A DNA stretch of 64,000 bases from positions 186,001 to 250,000 of the forward strand of contig NZ_BMYO01000005.1 in NCBI RefSeq assembly GCF_014652315.1, given 5' to 3'. Position 1 is the stretch's first letter, and each line of letters begins with the position of its first letter. The stretch comes from Jeongeupia chitinilytica (lineage in GTDB: Bacteria; Pseudomonadota; Gammaproteobacteria; Burkholderiales; Chitinibacteraceae). The notes beneath the pieces are model-generated. The model was not told where the DNA came from. It did no database searches and worked only from the letters and a program-made list of their open reading frames with translations. Of this stretch, positions 1-9,500 are shown one piece after another. Made by a program: the position numbers and the translations under genes.

Positions 1-11
1 AGGAATAATCC

Positions 12-314
12 ATGGCACTCTACGCGATCATCGCAACCGATCGGGCGGACAGCCTTGCCGATCGGCTGGCCGCACGTCCGGCGCATCTGGCACGACTGGA
101 GGCGCTGAAGAACGAAGGCCGGCTCGTTCTGGCCGGCCCGTTTCCGGCCATTGACGCCACGGATCCGGGCCCGGCCGGCTTTTCCGGCAGCCTGATCGTG
201 GCCGAGTTCGAGTCACTTGAGGCCGCCCGGAGCTGGGCCGATGCCGATCCATACCGCACAGCCGGTGTCTACGCGTCGGTCGTCGTCAAGCCTTTCAAGC
301 ACGTGTTACCCTGA
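12..314 (+). CDS. YciI family protein
   Basis: This 100-residue protein matches the YciI family, a small ferredoxin-like fold distantly related to muconolactone isomerase and chlorite dismutase-type barrels. It has the family's N-terminal strand with no signal peptide, an RPAHL stretch containing His25, a DPY segment near residue 80 that follows an alternating helix-strand pattern, and a C-terminal VVKPFKHV strand. Full-length family members are about 95-100 residues, so it looks complete. An AGGA-type ribosome binding site lies just upstream at the window edge. The bolA-like gene starts 8 bp after its stop, so the two are probably co-transcribed. The biochemical role of most YciI proteins is unknown, and none is assigned here. 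Confidence 0.85.
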   Translation: MALYAIIATDRADSLADRLAARPAHLARLEALKNEGRLVLAGPFPAIDATDPGPAGFSGSLIVAEFESLEAARSWADADPYRTAGVYASVVVKPFKHVLP

Positions 315-321
315 CGAACTC

Positions 322-588
322 ATGACAACGCTTGCAGACGAAATCCGCAGCCGTCTGGTCGTGCTGGCGCCCGAGGCGCTGGACGTGCACGACGACAGCG
401 CTGCACATGCCGGCCACGCTGGCGCCGCAGCGGGCGGTGGGCACTTTGACGTGCTGATCGTTTCCGACGCGTTTGCCGGGCTCAACGCGCTGGCGCGCCA
501 CCGCAAGGTGTATGCGCTGCTGGCCGATCTGATGCCGCACCGAATCCACGCGCTCAGCCTGAAAGCGCTGACGCCGGATGAGCTTTGA
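322..588 (+). CDS. bolA: BolA family protein
   Basis: This 88-residue protein carries the BolA core, with the segment HFDVLIVSDAFAGL followed by a helix with ARHRKVYALLADLM and a final strand containing HALSLKAL. BolA proteins bind monothiol glutaredoxins and [2Fe-2S] clusters and act in iron-sulfur homeostasis or as transcription factors. I place the start at the ATG at 322, 8 bp after the yciI stop. An upstream in-frame extension would run through yciI and encode low-quality sequence. A histidine/glycine/alanine-rich insertion (residues ~23-35) before the core strand is somewhat longer than usual. The pairing with yciI suggests a short operon ending before the parvulin gene. Confidence 0.88.
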   Translation: MTTLADEIRSRLVVLAPEALDVHDDSAAHAGHAGAAAGGGHFDVLIVSDAFAGLNALARHRKVYALLADLMPHRIHALSLKALTPDEL

Positions 589-599
589 ATAAAAGCAAT

Positions 600-635
600 A
601 CGAACCATCACCAACTCATCACCACGAACCATCAC
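600..635 (+). repeat. Short direct repeats in the parvulin leader
   Basis: The 12-mer ACGAACCATCAC occurs at 600-611 and again at 624-635. A related TCATCACC copy lies between them, so CATCAC recurs about every 11-13 bp. The block lies just upstream of the ribosome binding site of the parvulin gene. It could be part of the leader transcript or a helically phased binding site. Nothing known is recognised. Confidence 0.6.
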
Positions 636-649
636 AAAGGATGTTTTCG

Positions 650-1423
650 ATGCGCCAACCCAAACTGATTGCACTGTCGCTCGGCCTGGCCGTGAGTGTT
701 GCCTTCGCCGGCAACGTTGCCACCGTCAATGGCGTGGCCATTCCCGACAGCCGCATGGACCTCTTCGTCAAGCAAGTGACCGAGCGCGGCCAGAAGGACT
801 CGCCGGAACTGCGTGCCAAGATCAAGGAAGACCTGATCCGCAACGAAGCGCTGTATCAGGAAGCGCAGAAGAAGGGCTACGACAAGAACGCGGACGTGCA
901 GGCTCAACTGGACATGATGCGCCAGCAAGTGCTGGTCGGCGCGCTGGTGCGTGACTACGTCAAGGCCAACCCGATCTCCGACGCCGAACTCAAGAAAGAG
1001 TACGACAAGATCAAGGCCAACTTCAGCGGCAAGGAATACCACGCCCGCCACATCCTGGTGAAGGATGAGGCGCAGGCAAACGCGATCATTGCCCAGCTGA
1101 AGAAGGGCGCGAACTTTGCCGATCTGGCGAAGAAGAACTCGCTCGACAAGGGCAGCGCAACCAACGGTGGCGATCTGGGCTGGGCCAATCCGAACAACTT
1201 CGTGCCGGAGTTCTCGGGCGCGATGACCAAGCTCGCCAAGGGCCAGATCACCCAGACTCCGGTGAAGACCCAGTTCGGCTACCACATCATCAAGCTGGAT
1301 GACTCCCGCGATGCCAAGGGCCCGAGCTTCGACGAAGTGAAGCCGGAACTGCAACGCGAAATGCAGGGCCAGAAGGTACAGAAGTACGTCGAGGATCTCG
1401 TCTCGAAGGCCAAGGTTCAGTAA
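650..1423 (+). CDS. Periplasmic parvulin-type peptidyl-prolyl cis-trans isomerase
   Basis: This 257-residue protein is a secreted PpiC/SurA-type foldase. A signal peptide covers residues 1-20, with likely cleavage after AFA. A SurA_N-like helical region spans about 25-125. One parvulin domain spans about 129-221, shown by YHARHILVKDE at the start, the NGGDLGWANPNNFVPEF segment in the middle and TQFGYHIIKLDD at the end. Family members help outer-membrane and secreted proteins fold in the periplasm. The ATG at 650 is preferred over the one at 641 because AAAGGA sits 8 bases before it and the signal peptide then has normal length. A strong intrinsic terminator follows the stop. Confidence 0.93.
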   Translation: MRQPKLIALSLGLAVSVAFAGNVATVNGVAIPDSRMDLFVKQVTERGQKDSPELRAKIKEDLIRNEALYQEAQKKGYDKNADVQAQLDMMRQQVLVGALVRDYVKANPISDAELKKEYDKIKANFSGKEYHARHILVKDEAQANAIIAQLKKGANFADLAKKNSLDKGSATNGGDLGWANPNNFVPEFSGAMTKLAKGQITQTPVKTQFGYHIIKLDDSRDAKGPSFDEVKPELQREMQGQKVQKYVEDLVSKAKVQ

Positions 1424-1440
1424 CACGACCAGGCTGGTAC

Positions 1441-1475
1441 AAAAAACCCCGCATCACGCGGGGTTTTTTATTTTC
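1441..1475. terminator. Bidirectional intrinsic terminator
   Basis: A CCCCGC/GCGGGG stem (1447-1452 and 1458-1463) is flanked by an A run on the left and a T run on the right. It can therefore end the plus-strand parvulin transcript and the converging minus-strand lipoprotein transcript. Confidence 0.88.
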
Positions 1476-1842
1476 AGTGCTGCGACTGTCGGGCCATTTC
1501 ACCGCGCCAGCGCTCGGCGATGTACGGATCGGCCAACTGGATGTCGCTGACTTCGCCAAGGCCGGCCTTTCTGGCCGCCTCGCGGATCGACGCCAGACAC
1601 CCCTTGGCTGCGCCTGCATCCGGCTTGCTGCCGAACAGTTTGTTGCCGCATTCGCCGATGACGCCCATGAAGACATCGGGCGGCACGTTCAGCAAGGGAT
1701 TGTGCGCACGTTCTTCGCTGACACCCACGGCCGCCTGTGGTGCGACGGCGACCGGGGTACTGGCCACTTTCGGCGCGACTGGTGCCGGTTCGCAGCCGGC
1801 CAGCAGCGCCACAATGGCCAGCGCCGATAACGGTTTGATCAT
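1474..1842 (-). CDS. Small lipoprotein of unknown function
   Basis: This 122-residue protein begins with a lipoprotein signal peptide ending in the lipobox LLAGC, so Cys17 is the likely lipidated residue. An alanine/proline/valine-rich linker (about 20-42) follows, then a globular C-terminal part with two further cysteines, in GECGNKLFG and KGCLASIRE, which could form a disulfide in the periplasm. No family is recognised. It converges on the parvulin gene and shares its terminator, and it is separated by about 70 bp from the next minus-strand gene. It is likely anchored to the inner leaflet of the outer membrane. Confidence 0.75.
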   Translation of the reverse strand: MIKPLSALAIVALLAGCEPAPVAPKVASTPVAVAPQAAVGVSEERAHNPLLNVPPDVFMGVIGECGNKLFGSKPDAGAAKGCLASIREAARKAGLGEVSDIQLADPYIAERWRGEMARQSQH

Positions 1843-1914
1843 TCTTGTCTCCTCTCCTGGTCCCTGTTGCTCAGGGTTGAGCGAGATTGTATGCCGGGAA
1901 ACGGCGAAAACCGT

Positions 1915-2670
1915 TCAGCTGCGCCTGATGTTGTACCAAACCTGCCCCGTGATCTCGCGCAGTGCCACGCTGCTGGCATGAAGCGCGCTGCTTCTGGGTA
2001 ACAGAGACAGCAAACTGAACGGTTCGCGGTTGGCGTAGTCGGTGCCGGCCGGATGAACCGTGAAGCCTGCGTCACGATAAGCCTGGGTGGCACGCGGCAG
2101 GTGCCAGGCCTGGCTGACGAGCGTGATGCGTCGATGCCGAGGGAGCAGGATGCGGGCACTGAGCGTCGCGTTGTCGCGGGTGTCGTCCGATGCGGCTTCG
2201 ACCCAGCGCGCCGTCACGCCGAAATCGTCGTGCAGGCTGGCGGCCATCAATCGCGCTTCGGCAACGCCGCCCAGCGGTGCGCCACCGGAGACCAGCACCG
2301 GCAAGCCACTCTTCCGGGCCAGGCGGGCGCAATAGCGCAGGCGCACCAGCGTGGCGTTGTTGATGGCTTCCCCGCCGGGTTCGTCGTAGGCGCCGAAGCG
2401 TTTGCCGCCGCCGAGGCAGACGATGGCATCGGAGTCGGCCAATGCGGCGTCGGCCAGTGGCGCCGGTTCGACGGTACCCATCAGTGCGTTTGCCACCAGT
2501 GGCATCGACAGCGCATAGATCAGTGCCGCACCAGTGCCGATCAGGATGCGCCCTGGCCAGGGCCGGCGGCGAAGCCAGTAGGCCCCGGCGAGAATCAGAA
2601 GCAACCCGTTCGTGGGCGGAAGCAGCAGCGTTGACACAGCGGCTTTGGCAAAAAAGGCGGAGGCTGGCAT
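1915..2670 (-). CDS. YdcF/ElyC family (DUF218) membrane protein
   Basis: This 251-residue protein has two N-terminal hydrophobic segments (about 10-30 and 40-62) followed by a DUF218 domain from about residue 79. Its marks are DAIVCLGGG, LVSGGAP, SDDTRDNA and VSQAWHLPRA, which line the presumed nucleotide or phosphate pocket. E. coli ElyC (YcbC), of the same family, affects peptidoglycan and lipid-carrier metabolism, and YdcF binds S-adenosylmethionine. The enzymatic role of this copy is not known. A terminator separates it from livF upstream, so it has its own promoter. No strong ribosome binding site is visible for this start. Confidence 0.85.
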   Translation of the reverse strand: MPASAFFAKAAVSTLLLPPTNGLLLILAGAYWLRRRPWPGRILIGTGAALIYALSMPLVANALMGTVEPAPLADAALADSDAIVCLGGGKRFGAYDEPGGEAINNATLVRLRYCARLARKSGLPVLVSGGAPLGGVAEARLMAASLHDDFGVTARWVEAASDDTRDNATLSARILLPRHRRITLVSQAWHLPRATQAYRDAGFTVHPAGTDYANREPFSLLSLLPRSSALHASSVALREITGQVWYNIRRS

Positions 2671-2682
2671 CGGAGACTCATG

Positions 2683-2707
2683 AAAACGGGCCGCATTTGC
2701 GGCCCGT
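2683..2707 (-). terminator. Intrinsic terminator after livF
   Basis: An inverted repeat with arms ACGGGCCGCA and TGCGGCCCGT (2686-2707), followed on the minus strand by four T residues, lies just past the livF stop and before the ydcF-like start. Confidence 0.75.
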
Positions 2708-2732
2708 GACGTGCAGGATGATGGCAGCCAGT

Positions 2733-3446
2733 TTACTCGCCCAGATAGGCCTGCTGGATTTTCTCGTTGGCCAGCAGGTTGGCCGCACTGTCGGCGAGGG
2801 TGATCCGGCCCGACTCCATCACGTAGCCACGGTCGGCGGTCTGCAGCGCCAGTTTGGCATTCTGTTCGACCAGCAGCATCGTCACGCCCTCGGCGGCGAT
2901 CATGCGGATGATCTCGAAGATCTTCTGCACGATGATGGGGGCCAGGCCCATCGACGGTTCGTCGAGCAGCAACAGCTTGGGTCGGCTCATCATGGCCCGG
3001 CCGATTGCGACCATCTGCTGTTCGCCGCCCGAGAGCGTGCCCGCCAGCTGCGAACGGCGTTCCTTCAGGCGCGGGAACAGGCTGAATACGCGGTCGATGT
3101 CGTTGGCGATGTCGGCTTTGTCGTTGCGCACATAGGCGCCCATCTGGAGGTTTTCTTCCACCGTGAGCCGGCCGAAGATGCCGCGGCCTTCGGGTACCAG
3201 CACCAGACCCTTGCCCACGTAGTCGTAGGGCGCGAGCCTGGCGGTCGGTTTGCCGTCAAATAGAATTTCGCCGCCAGCGGGCTTGACCATGCCGACCAGC
3301 GTTTTCAGCGTGGTGCTCTTGCCGGCGCCATTGGCGCCGATCAGGGCGACGAGTTCACCCTTGTTGATGTTGAGATCGATACCCTTGACGGCATGGATAC
3401 CGCCGTAGGCGACCTTGAGGTCCTTGATGTCGAGGAGCGGGTTCAT
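2733..3446 (-). CDS. livF: Branched-chain amino acid ABC transporter ATP-binding protein LivF
   Basis: This 237-residue protein is one of two ATPases of a LIV-type (HAAT) amino-acid importer. It shows a Walker A motif GANGAGKST at 37-45, the signature LSGGEQQM, a Walker B segment LLLLDEPSMGL and the H-loop region. The EGRGIF segment and short C-terminus are typical of LivF. The start at 3446 (MNPLLDIKDL) is 11 bp downstream of the livG stop, and longer in-frame extensions are overlap artefacts. It is the last gene of the livHMGF unit, and a terminator follows. It acts on the inner face of the cytoplasmic membrane with LivG, driving LivH and LivM. Confidence 0.95.
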   Translation of the reverse strand: MNPLLDIKDLKVAYGGIHAVKGIDLNINKGELVALIGANGAGKSTTLKTLVGMVKPAGGEILFDGKPTARLAPYDYVGKGLVLVPEGRGIFGRLTVEENLQMGAYVRNDKADIANDIDRVFSLFPRLKERRSQLAGTLSGGEQQMVAIGRAMMSRPKLLLLDEPSMGLAPIIVQKIFEIIRMIAAEGVTMLLVEQNAKLALQTADRGYVMESGRITLADSAANLLANEKIQQAYLGE

Positions 3447-3457
3447 GATGGGCTCGC

Positions 3458-4228
3458 TTATTCCGGCGCGACGCCGAGGTAGGCCTCGATCACGCGCGGG
3501 TCGTTCTTCACTTGTTCGGGGATGCCTTCGGCGATCTTCTTGCCGTAGTCGAGCACGGCAATCCGGTCGCACAGACCCATCATCAGCTTCACGTCGTGTT
3601 CGATCAGCAGGATGGTGACGCCGTCAGCACGGATCTTTTCCATCAGCGCCTTGAGCTGGTCGGTTTCCTTCGGGTTCATCCCCGCGGCCGGTTCGTCGAG
3701 CGCCAGCAGCGTGGGGCTGGTGGCCAGTGCGCGGGCAATTTCCAGCCGGCGCTGGTCACCATAGCTGAGGTTGCGCGCCAGCTCGTCCTTGCGCTTGCCG
3801 ATACCGACGTAGTCGAGCAGCTCCTGCGCCCGGGCGGCGATCGCAGCTTCTTCGGCCTTGGCCTTCGGCCCCCGGAAGACGGCACCGAAGACGCTGGCCG
3901 AGGTGCGGACATGCTGGCCGACCATGACGTTCTCGAGCGCGGTCATGTTGGCGAACAGGCGAATGTTCTGGAAGGTACGGGCGATGCCCGACTCGACCAC
4001 CACATACGGTTTTTGCCGGAACAGGTCCTTGCCGTTAAAGGTGAAACTGCCTTCGTCGGGCTGGTACAGGCCGGTGAGAACGTTGAAGAGCGTGGTCTTG
4101 CCTGCGCCGTTCGGGCCGATCAGGCCGTAGATTTCCCCGGCGTTGATCGACAGGGCAACGTCGTTCAGTGCGTGCAGGCCGCCAAAGCGCTTGTGGATGC
4201 CTTCGATTTTCAGCAGCGGGGTGCTCAT
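3458..4228 (-). CDS. livG: Branched-chain amino acid ABC transporter ATP-binding protein LivG
   Basis: This 256-residue ATPase carries Walker A GPNGAGKTT, the LivG-type signature LSYGDQRRLE and Walker B LLALDEPAAGMNP, and ends with the BCA_ABC_TP-type tail GIPEQVKNDPRVIEAYLG. It pairs with LivF to energise amino-acid uptake. The start at 4228 (MSTPLLKIEG) overlaps the livM stop by 4 bp (ATGA), indicating translational coupling. The substrate cannot be fixed from the ATPase; LIV, proline and neutral amino acids are all transported by members of this family. Confidence 0.95.
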   Translation of the reverse strand: MSTPLLKIEGIHKRFGGLHALNDVALSINAGEIYGLIGPNGAGKTTLFNVLTGLYQPDEGSFTFNGKDLFRQKPYVVVESGIARTFQNIRLFANMTALENVMVGQHVRTSASVFGAVFRGPKAKAEEAAIAARAQELLDYVGIGKRKDELARNLSYGDQRRLEIARALATSPTLLALDEPAAGMNPKETDQLKALMEKIRADGVTILLIEHDVKLMMGLCDRIAVLDYGKKIAEGIPEQVKNDPRVIEAYLGVAPE

Positions 4229-5319
4229 GCCTTGGCCTCCTCTTCGTGCTCGTGGAATTCGCGTGCACGACGCTTGGACGGCCACAGTCCTTCAGGGCGC
4301 AGCAGCATGATGATGATCATGGCGAGGCCGAAGATCAGCATGCGCAGGTTTTCCGGATCGAACAGCCGCTCGCCGAATACCGCCGATTGCAGCGGGTTGA
4401 TGACGTCGCGCAGCACTTCGGGCGTGATCGAGACCAGGATCGCACCAAGAATGACGCCGGGAATGTGGCCCATGCCGCCGAGTACGACCATGCACAGCAC
4501 CATGATCGACTCCATCAGCACGAACGATTCGGGCGAAACGAATCCCTGGAAACTGGCGAACAGCGCGCCGGACACCCCGCCGAACGATGCACCCATCGCG
4601 AACGCCAGTAGCTTGACGTTGCGCGTGTTGATGCCCATGGCGTTGGCGGCGATTTCGTCTTCACGGATCGCGACCCACGCGCGACCGATGCGGGAGCGCT
4701 GCAGGCGCAGGGTGACGAAAATGATCAGGCAGCAGAACGCCAGGATCAGGTAGTAGTACAGGTGAACGGTATCGAACTTCAGGCCGAACCATTCGATCGG
4801 ACGGCCCAGGTCGTAGCCTGCAATGTTGACCTTGCTGATGTTGTTGATGCCTTGCGGGCCGTTGGTGATGTTGACCGGCCGGTCGAGGTTGTTCAGGAAG
4901 ATGCGGATGATCTCGCCGAAGCCGAGCGTCACGATCGCCAGATAGTCGCCGCGCAACTTCAGCGTCGGCGTGCCGAGCAGCACGCCGAACACCCCGGCAA
5001 CGCAGGCGGCGATCAGCAGCATGACCAGCAGCGGCGGATGCATCAGCCAGGCCGGCAGCACCGCAGCCAGATGCGGCGAGTTCAGCAGTGCGAACGAATA
5101 TGCACCGACGGCATAGAAGGCGATGTAGCCGAGATCGAGCAGGCCGGCAAAGCCGACGACGATGTTGAGACCGAGCGCCAGCATGATGTAGAGCAGCGCG
5201 AAGTCGACGGCGCGCAGCCACGACTTGCCGTTCTCGAATCCGCCGGTGATTGCCCACGGCAGGATCGCCAGCACGACGGCAAGTGCCGCAAAGGTGATGA
5301 TCTGTTTTTTCGATTGCAT
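4225..5319 (-). CDS. livM: Branched-chain amino acid ABC transporter permease LivM
   Basis: This 364-residue integral membrane protein has about eight to ten hydrophobic segments and the family marks LYIMLALGLNIVVGFAGLLDLGY near the N-terminus, LRGDYLAIVTLGFGEIIR in the centre and VVLGGMGHIPGVILGA near the end. The start at 5319 (MQSKKQIITF) has a purine-rich GGAGAGA site upstream. It forms the translocation pore with LivH. The charged C-terminal tail KRRAREFHEHEEEAKA is cytoplasmic. It lies 16 bp after livH and overlaps livG by 4 bp. Confidence 0.95.
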   Translation of the reverse strand: MQSKKQIITFAALAVVLAILPWAITGGFENGKSWLRAVDFALLYIMLALGLNIVVGFAGLLDLGYIAFYAVGAYSFALLNSPHLAAVLPAWLMHPPLLVMLLIAACVAGVFGVLLGTPTLKLRGDYLAIVTLGFGEIIRIFLNNLDRPVNITNGPQGINNISKVNIAGYDLGRPIEWFGLKFDTVHLYYYLILAFCCLIIFVTLRLQRSRIGRAWVAIREDEIAANAMGINTRNVKLLAFAMGASFGGVSGALFASFQGFVSPESFVLMESIMVLCMVVLGGMGHIPGVILGAILVSITPEVLRDVINPLQSAVFGERLFDPENLRMLIFGLAMIIIMLLRPEGLWPSKRRAREFHEHEEEAKA

Positions 5320-5335
5320 GTTCTCTCTCCGCGGA

Positions 5336-6265
5336 TCAGGCGCGTTCTGCGACGCGTTCGCCCAGCAGGCCGGACGGGCGGAAAACCAGGACACCGATCA
5401 GCACGACGAAGGCAAAGATGTCCTTGTAGTGGCTGCCGAGGAAGCCGCCGGTGAGGTCGCCCAGATAGCCGGAACCGAGGCTTTCGATGATGCCCAGCAG
5501 CAGACCGCCGACGACCGCACCGCCGATGTTGCCGATGCCGCCCAGCACTGCGGCGGTGAATGCCTTCAGGCCGATCATGAAGCCCATGTAGGCGTGCGCC
5601 TGGTCGTAGTTGGCTGCGACCATCACGCCGGCCACGGCACCCAGCGACGAGCCGATGATGAAGGTCATCGAAATCACCGTATTGATGTTCACGCCCATCA
5701 GGCCGGCCACGTCCGGGTTCTGCGCCGTGGCACGCATGGCGCGGCCGAGCTTGGTGCGCTCGATCAGCCAGAACAGCCCGCCCATCAGCACCAGTGACAG
5801 GATCACGATGGCGATCTGCAGGTCGGTGATCGCGGCGCCGAAGAAGTCGTGCACCGTGGTCGGCAGGATTTGCGGAAAGGGGCGGTAGTTGCGGCCCCAG
5901 ATCAGCATCGCGGCCTGCTGCAGCACGATCGAGACGCCGATGGCCGTAATCAGCGGTGCCAGGCGTGGCGCCCGCCGCAAGGGGCGGTAGGCGACGCGTT
6001 CGATCGTATAGCCGAGCAGCATCGAAACAGGGATGGCCATCAGCAGCCCCGCCAGAAGCAGCAGGGGGCCGGGCAGATTGACACCGGCACCGATCAGCAG
6101 GTTGATGCAGGTAATGGTGACCATTGCGCCGATCATGACGATTTCGCCATGGGCGAAATTGATCAGCTGCATGATGCCGTACACCATGGTGTAGCCCAGT
6201 GCGATCAGCGCATAGATGCTGCCGACCACCAGGCCATTGATGAGTTGTTGCAGGAAAATGTCCAC
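5336..6265 (-). CDS. livH: Branched-chain amino acid ABC transporter permease LivH
   Basis: This 309-residue membrane protein begins with the typical LivH signature QQLINGLVVGSIYALIALGY, followed by YGIMQLINFAHGEIVMIGA. It contains the C-terminal GGIGNIGGAVVGGLLLG loop of the permease family. It is the first gene of the livHMGF transcription unit. The corresponding substrate-binding protein gene is not adjacent; it lies beyond putA, 3.9 kb upstream. Confidence 0.95.
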   Translation of the reverse strand: MDIFLQQLINGLVVGSIYALIALGYTMVYGIMQLINFAHGEIVMIGAMVTITCINLLIGAGVNLPGPLLLLAGLLMAIPVSMLLGYTIERVAYRPLRRAPRLAPLITAIGVSIVLQQAAMLIWGRNYRPFPQILPTTVHDFFGAAITDLQIAIVILSLVLMGGLFWLIERTKLGRAMRATAQNPDVAGLMGVNINTVISMTFIIGSSLGAVAGVMVAANYDQAHAYMGFMIGLKAFTAAVLGGIGNIGGAVVGGLLLGIIESLGSGYLGDLTGGFLGSHYKDIFAFVVLIGVLVFRPSGLLGERVAERA

Positions 6266-6587
6266 CGTAGTGTCCTCGTAGCGCTGATTGCTTTGCGGTT
6301 GTTGCCTGGTCGGGGCTGGCGCGTGACGCCTTGCCCGGCCGAATCCGGTGGGACGCGGTGCTCACCCTCCGGGGACGGCTTGTGGCCGGCGAAGCGGGAC
6401 GGTGCAGTTCTACGTGATTATTACCGTAGCAGTTGGTGTTGAAAACTTACATGCGTGCGTCAAGCCCTCAACACCTGCTGCTTTCCCTTACTTGCGAAGT
6501 GGCGGGCTAGTACGGTTGGCATGGTAGGAGTGAGGCGGCTTACGGTGGTGTCAGTGACTGCCTCAGGCGTCGGTTGAAACGGGTGTT
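6266..6587. other. Intergenic region between livH and putA
   Basis: About 320 bp with no convincing gene. On the minus strand it must hold the promoter of livHMGF. An AT-richer patch around 6410-6445 with a TAATAA hexamer is the best location, but no well-spaced -35 is visible. A TGAAAC/GTTTCA inverted repeat (6575-6590) overlaps the putA stop codon. It lacks a T run, so it is not a clear terminator. Confidence 0.4.
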
Positions 6588-9500
6588 TCAGGTGTCGTCA
6601 TCCAGCAAATCCGCGTCTCCGCCGCAGGTTGCCGTGTTTTCCCAAACTGCCGTTTCGCTGACAAGCCGGTGAAGCGGGTAGCGCCCGTCCGGCATCGGCA
6701 GAACGATGTCGACGATGGCGTTACCGCGCTGGGCCAGATGCTGTTTGAATGCAACAGTTGGCGGTGTCGCGCACAGGCAGGCGGCGATTGGCAGTGCCAG
6801 CGGATCGGGAACCAGACGGCAATGTTCCGCCAGCCTGGTCTGCCATTGGTTCATCGCTTCGTGGCCAGGCAGCACGGCGGTGTTGCCGGTGAGCACGACC
6901 GTGATCAACTGTTGCCGCAGGCTTGTGAGCTCCTGCCCGAGGCAGGCGATCAGCCCGCGGGATCGGTAGTGCCGTGTACGTCGCTCACCGGTGGGTGACG
7001 GAAGCGGCTGCGTCCGGCCGATCGGCGAGCGCGATGCAATCTCGTCGATCAACGCCAGCAGCGCATTTTCGTCGCCGGTGTTTTCATGTCGGGCGAGTTC
7101 GCGCAGGGTGTCGGCCAACTGTCCAATGAGCGGATCAACGACCCCGGGCTGGTGTGTATTTCCTTCCCTGGTCAGGAAGGCCGGTCGCAGTGCCATACCG
7201 ACGTCGGCGCCTGCGGGCGGACGATTGACGTAGACCGTATCGGCACGGACTCGTGCCGTTACGCTGGCGATGAAACCCGGACATCGGCTGTGGATGGTCA
7301 GGCTGCCGCCATTAATGCATGTATCGAGGGCGGCCAGCAGGGCCGGCAACTGCGCCGGCGCGTAACGCAGCACGGCCAGTACCGGGCCGGAGAGTCCGGG
7401 GTGAAGCGCATCCGGCCGGTCGATTTCGATGAGTGTCGGTGCGGCCAGCGTAGGGGGAAGGAAATCATCGACAATGCCGTGCTCGACATCGGGATAGCCG
7501 GCGCGGTGCAGCGCGGCCTTCGCGGCTTGCAGCCGTTCGGCCGCGTTGATGGAAATCAGTGGCCCGATGTCGGTGCAGATCGAGGCGGGGTCCCCGAGCC
7601 GGAGTTCTGCCATTGCTGCATGCAGCCGCGGGATCAGTACCGGGGCGGTGGCTTGCGGCAGGCAGAGCAATCGCAATGCCGTACCGCGTTGACCGGCATG
7701 ACTGAACGCGCCGTTCAGGGTGTCGCGGACCAGCTGTTCGGCTTGCGTCGAGGTATCCGCGATCAGCGCATTGAGACCTGCCGAGTGTGCGATCAGCCGT
7801 TTCAGCTGCTGCTGACGGGCCAGTGCGCGGTGAACCGCGTGTGCGGTGGCTGCCGTGCCGGAGAGCACGACAGCGGCGATTCGCGGATCCGCCACGAGGC
7901 GGGCGCCGACGGTGGCATCGCCAGGCAGAAGCTGCAGCACGTCGCGATCCAGGCCACTTGCGTGCGCCGCCGTGACGACGGCGGCCGCGATCAGCGTCGT
8001 GGCCGCAGCCGGTTTGAGCAGTACGGGGTTGCCCGCCGCCAGCGCGGCCGAGGCCTGGGCGACAAGACCCGCCAAGGGGGAGGACGACGGGCCGAGCACG
8101 GCAATCGGGCCGAGCGGCGTTGCCGTTTCCGCCTGTCCGGCGTGCTGGAGGCAGAACGTGGCAGCTGCCCGCCATTCGTCAACGGCGTCGGCCAGTGGCA
8201 TGCCGGCCTCGCGGACGAGCAGGCTCAGGAGCTGCACTCGGCATTCGAGCAACGCATCGGCAAACGTTTCAAGCCGTACCGCCCGTTCGCTGGCCGCTTC
8301 CTTGCCCCAGATCGGCGCAATTGCAGCTGCCCGGGCGAGTGCGACATCGATGTCGGCATCACTTGCTTCGATGATATGCCCAAGACAGATATCCGGCCGC
8401 GCGGGGGCAAAGACCGGCCGGCCGCTGCGTGTGGCATTGCCGGCCGGATGCGTGGACGTCACCGTGCACTCGTCGCCAGTCGCGAGCGCCTGTGCCTGTT
8501 GTACGACCTCAACCTCGTTGCCCCAGCAGACGCCCGGTGCAACCGGGCCGGCATCGGCACGGCCGAGAGGGGGAGGCAGTCCGGCGTCAGGATGCGCTTG
8601 CGCGTCGGCAACCGGATCGGCTACGCGGGGATGGACGTCGTCATCGGCCAGCTGTTGTTGAACGAATGCGCTGTTGGCGCCGTTTTCCAGCAGCCTTCGG
8701 ATCAGATAAGGCTGCAATGCCGTGTCATTGCCGACCGGCGCATAGATGCGGCAGCGTTGCGACAGTCCATGTCCGGGCAGGAGGCTATACAGTGCTTCGC
8801 CGAGACCATACAGGCACTGGAACTCGAAATTTCGGCCGGCAGCCATCGCATGTACCGCGAGTGCGGTATAGACATTGTGGGTCGCGAACTGGGACTGAAT
8901 CACATCATCGGCGTCCAGCATCCGGCGTGCGCAGGCAAGGTAGCAGGTGTCGGTGTGCGATTTGCGCGTAAAGACCGGATAGTCCCGCCAGCCTTCACGC
9001 TGCGTTTGGCGGATCTCGCTGTCCCAGTAAGCGCCCTTGACCAAACGGATGGTAATGCGGCGCTGATGCGAGCGCGCCGCGTCGATCAGCCAGTCGGTTT
9101 GCGCCAGTGCACGTTTCTGATACGCCTGCACTGCGATGCCCAGGCCGCACCAGCCTGCCAGGGTGGGCTCGGCGAGCAAATGTTCGAACAGCTGCAGCGC
9201 CAAGGTCAGGCGCTCGCTTTCTTCTGCATCGACGGTGACCGGGATTTCGTGCTGGCGGGCGAGTTGCATCAGGGCAAGTAGCCGGGGCCAGAGCTCCTCG
9301 CGAACGCGACCTGCCTGACGTGGTTCGTAGCGCGGATGCAGCGCCGACAGCTTGACCGAAATGCCGCTCTTTTCCGTGGCACCGTCTGCGGCCAGCGCGA
9401 GAAGTGCGTTGCGATAGGCTGCGTCGTTCTGTTCTGCATCGGTTTGTGTTTGCGCGGCTTCGGCGAGCATGTCGAACGAGTAGGCAAAGGCCGGGTTGCG

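Noticed and set aside
6575..6590. TGAAAC/GTTTCA repeat at the end of putA as a PsrA-type operator
   Set aside because: It lies over the putA stop codon, is short, and is far from fatty-acid genes. Chance is the simplest explanation.
7086..9281. A 731-codon open frame on the plus strand inside putA
   Set aside because: It is the mirror of a high-GC gene: no domain, no ribosome binding site, and the minus-strand frame encodes clear PutA motifs.
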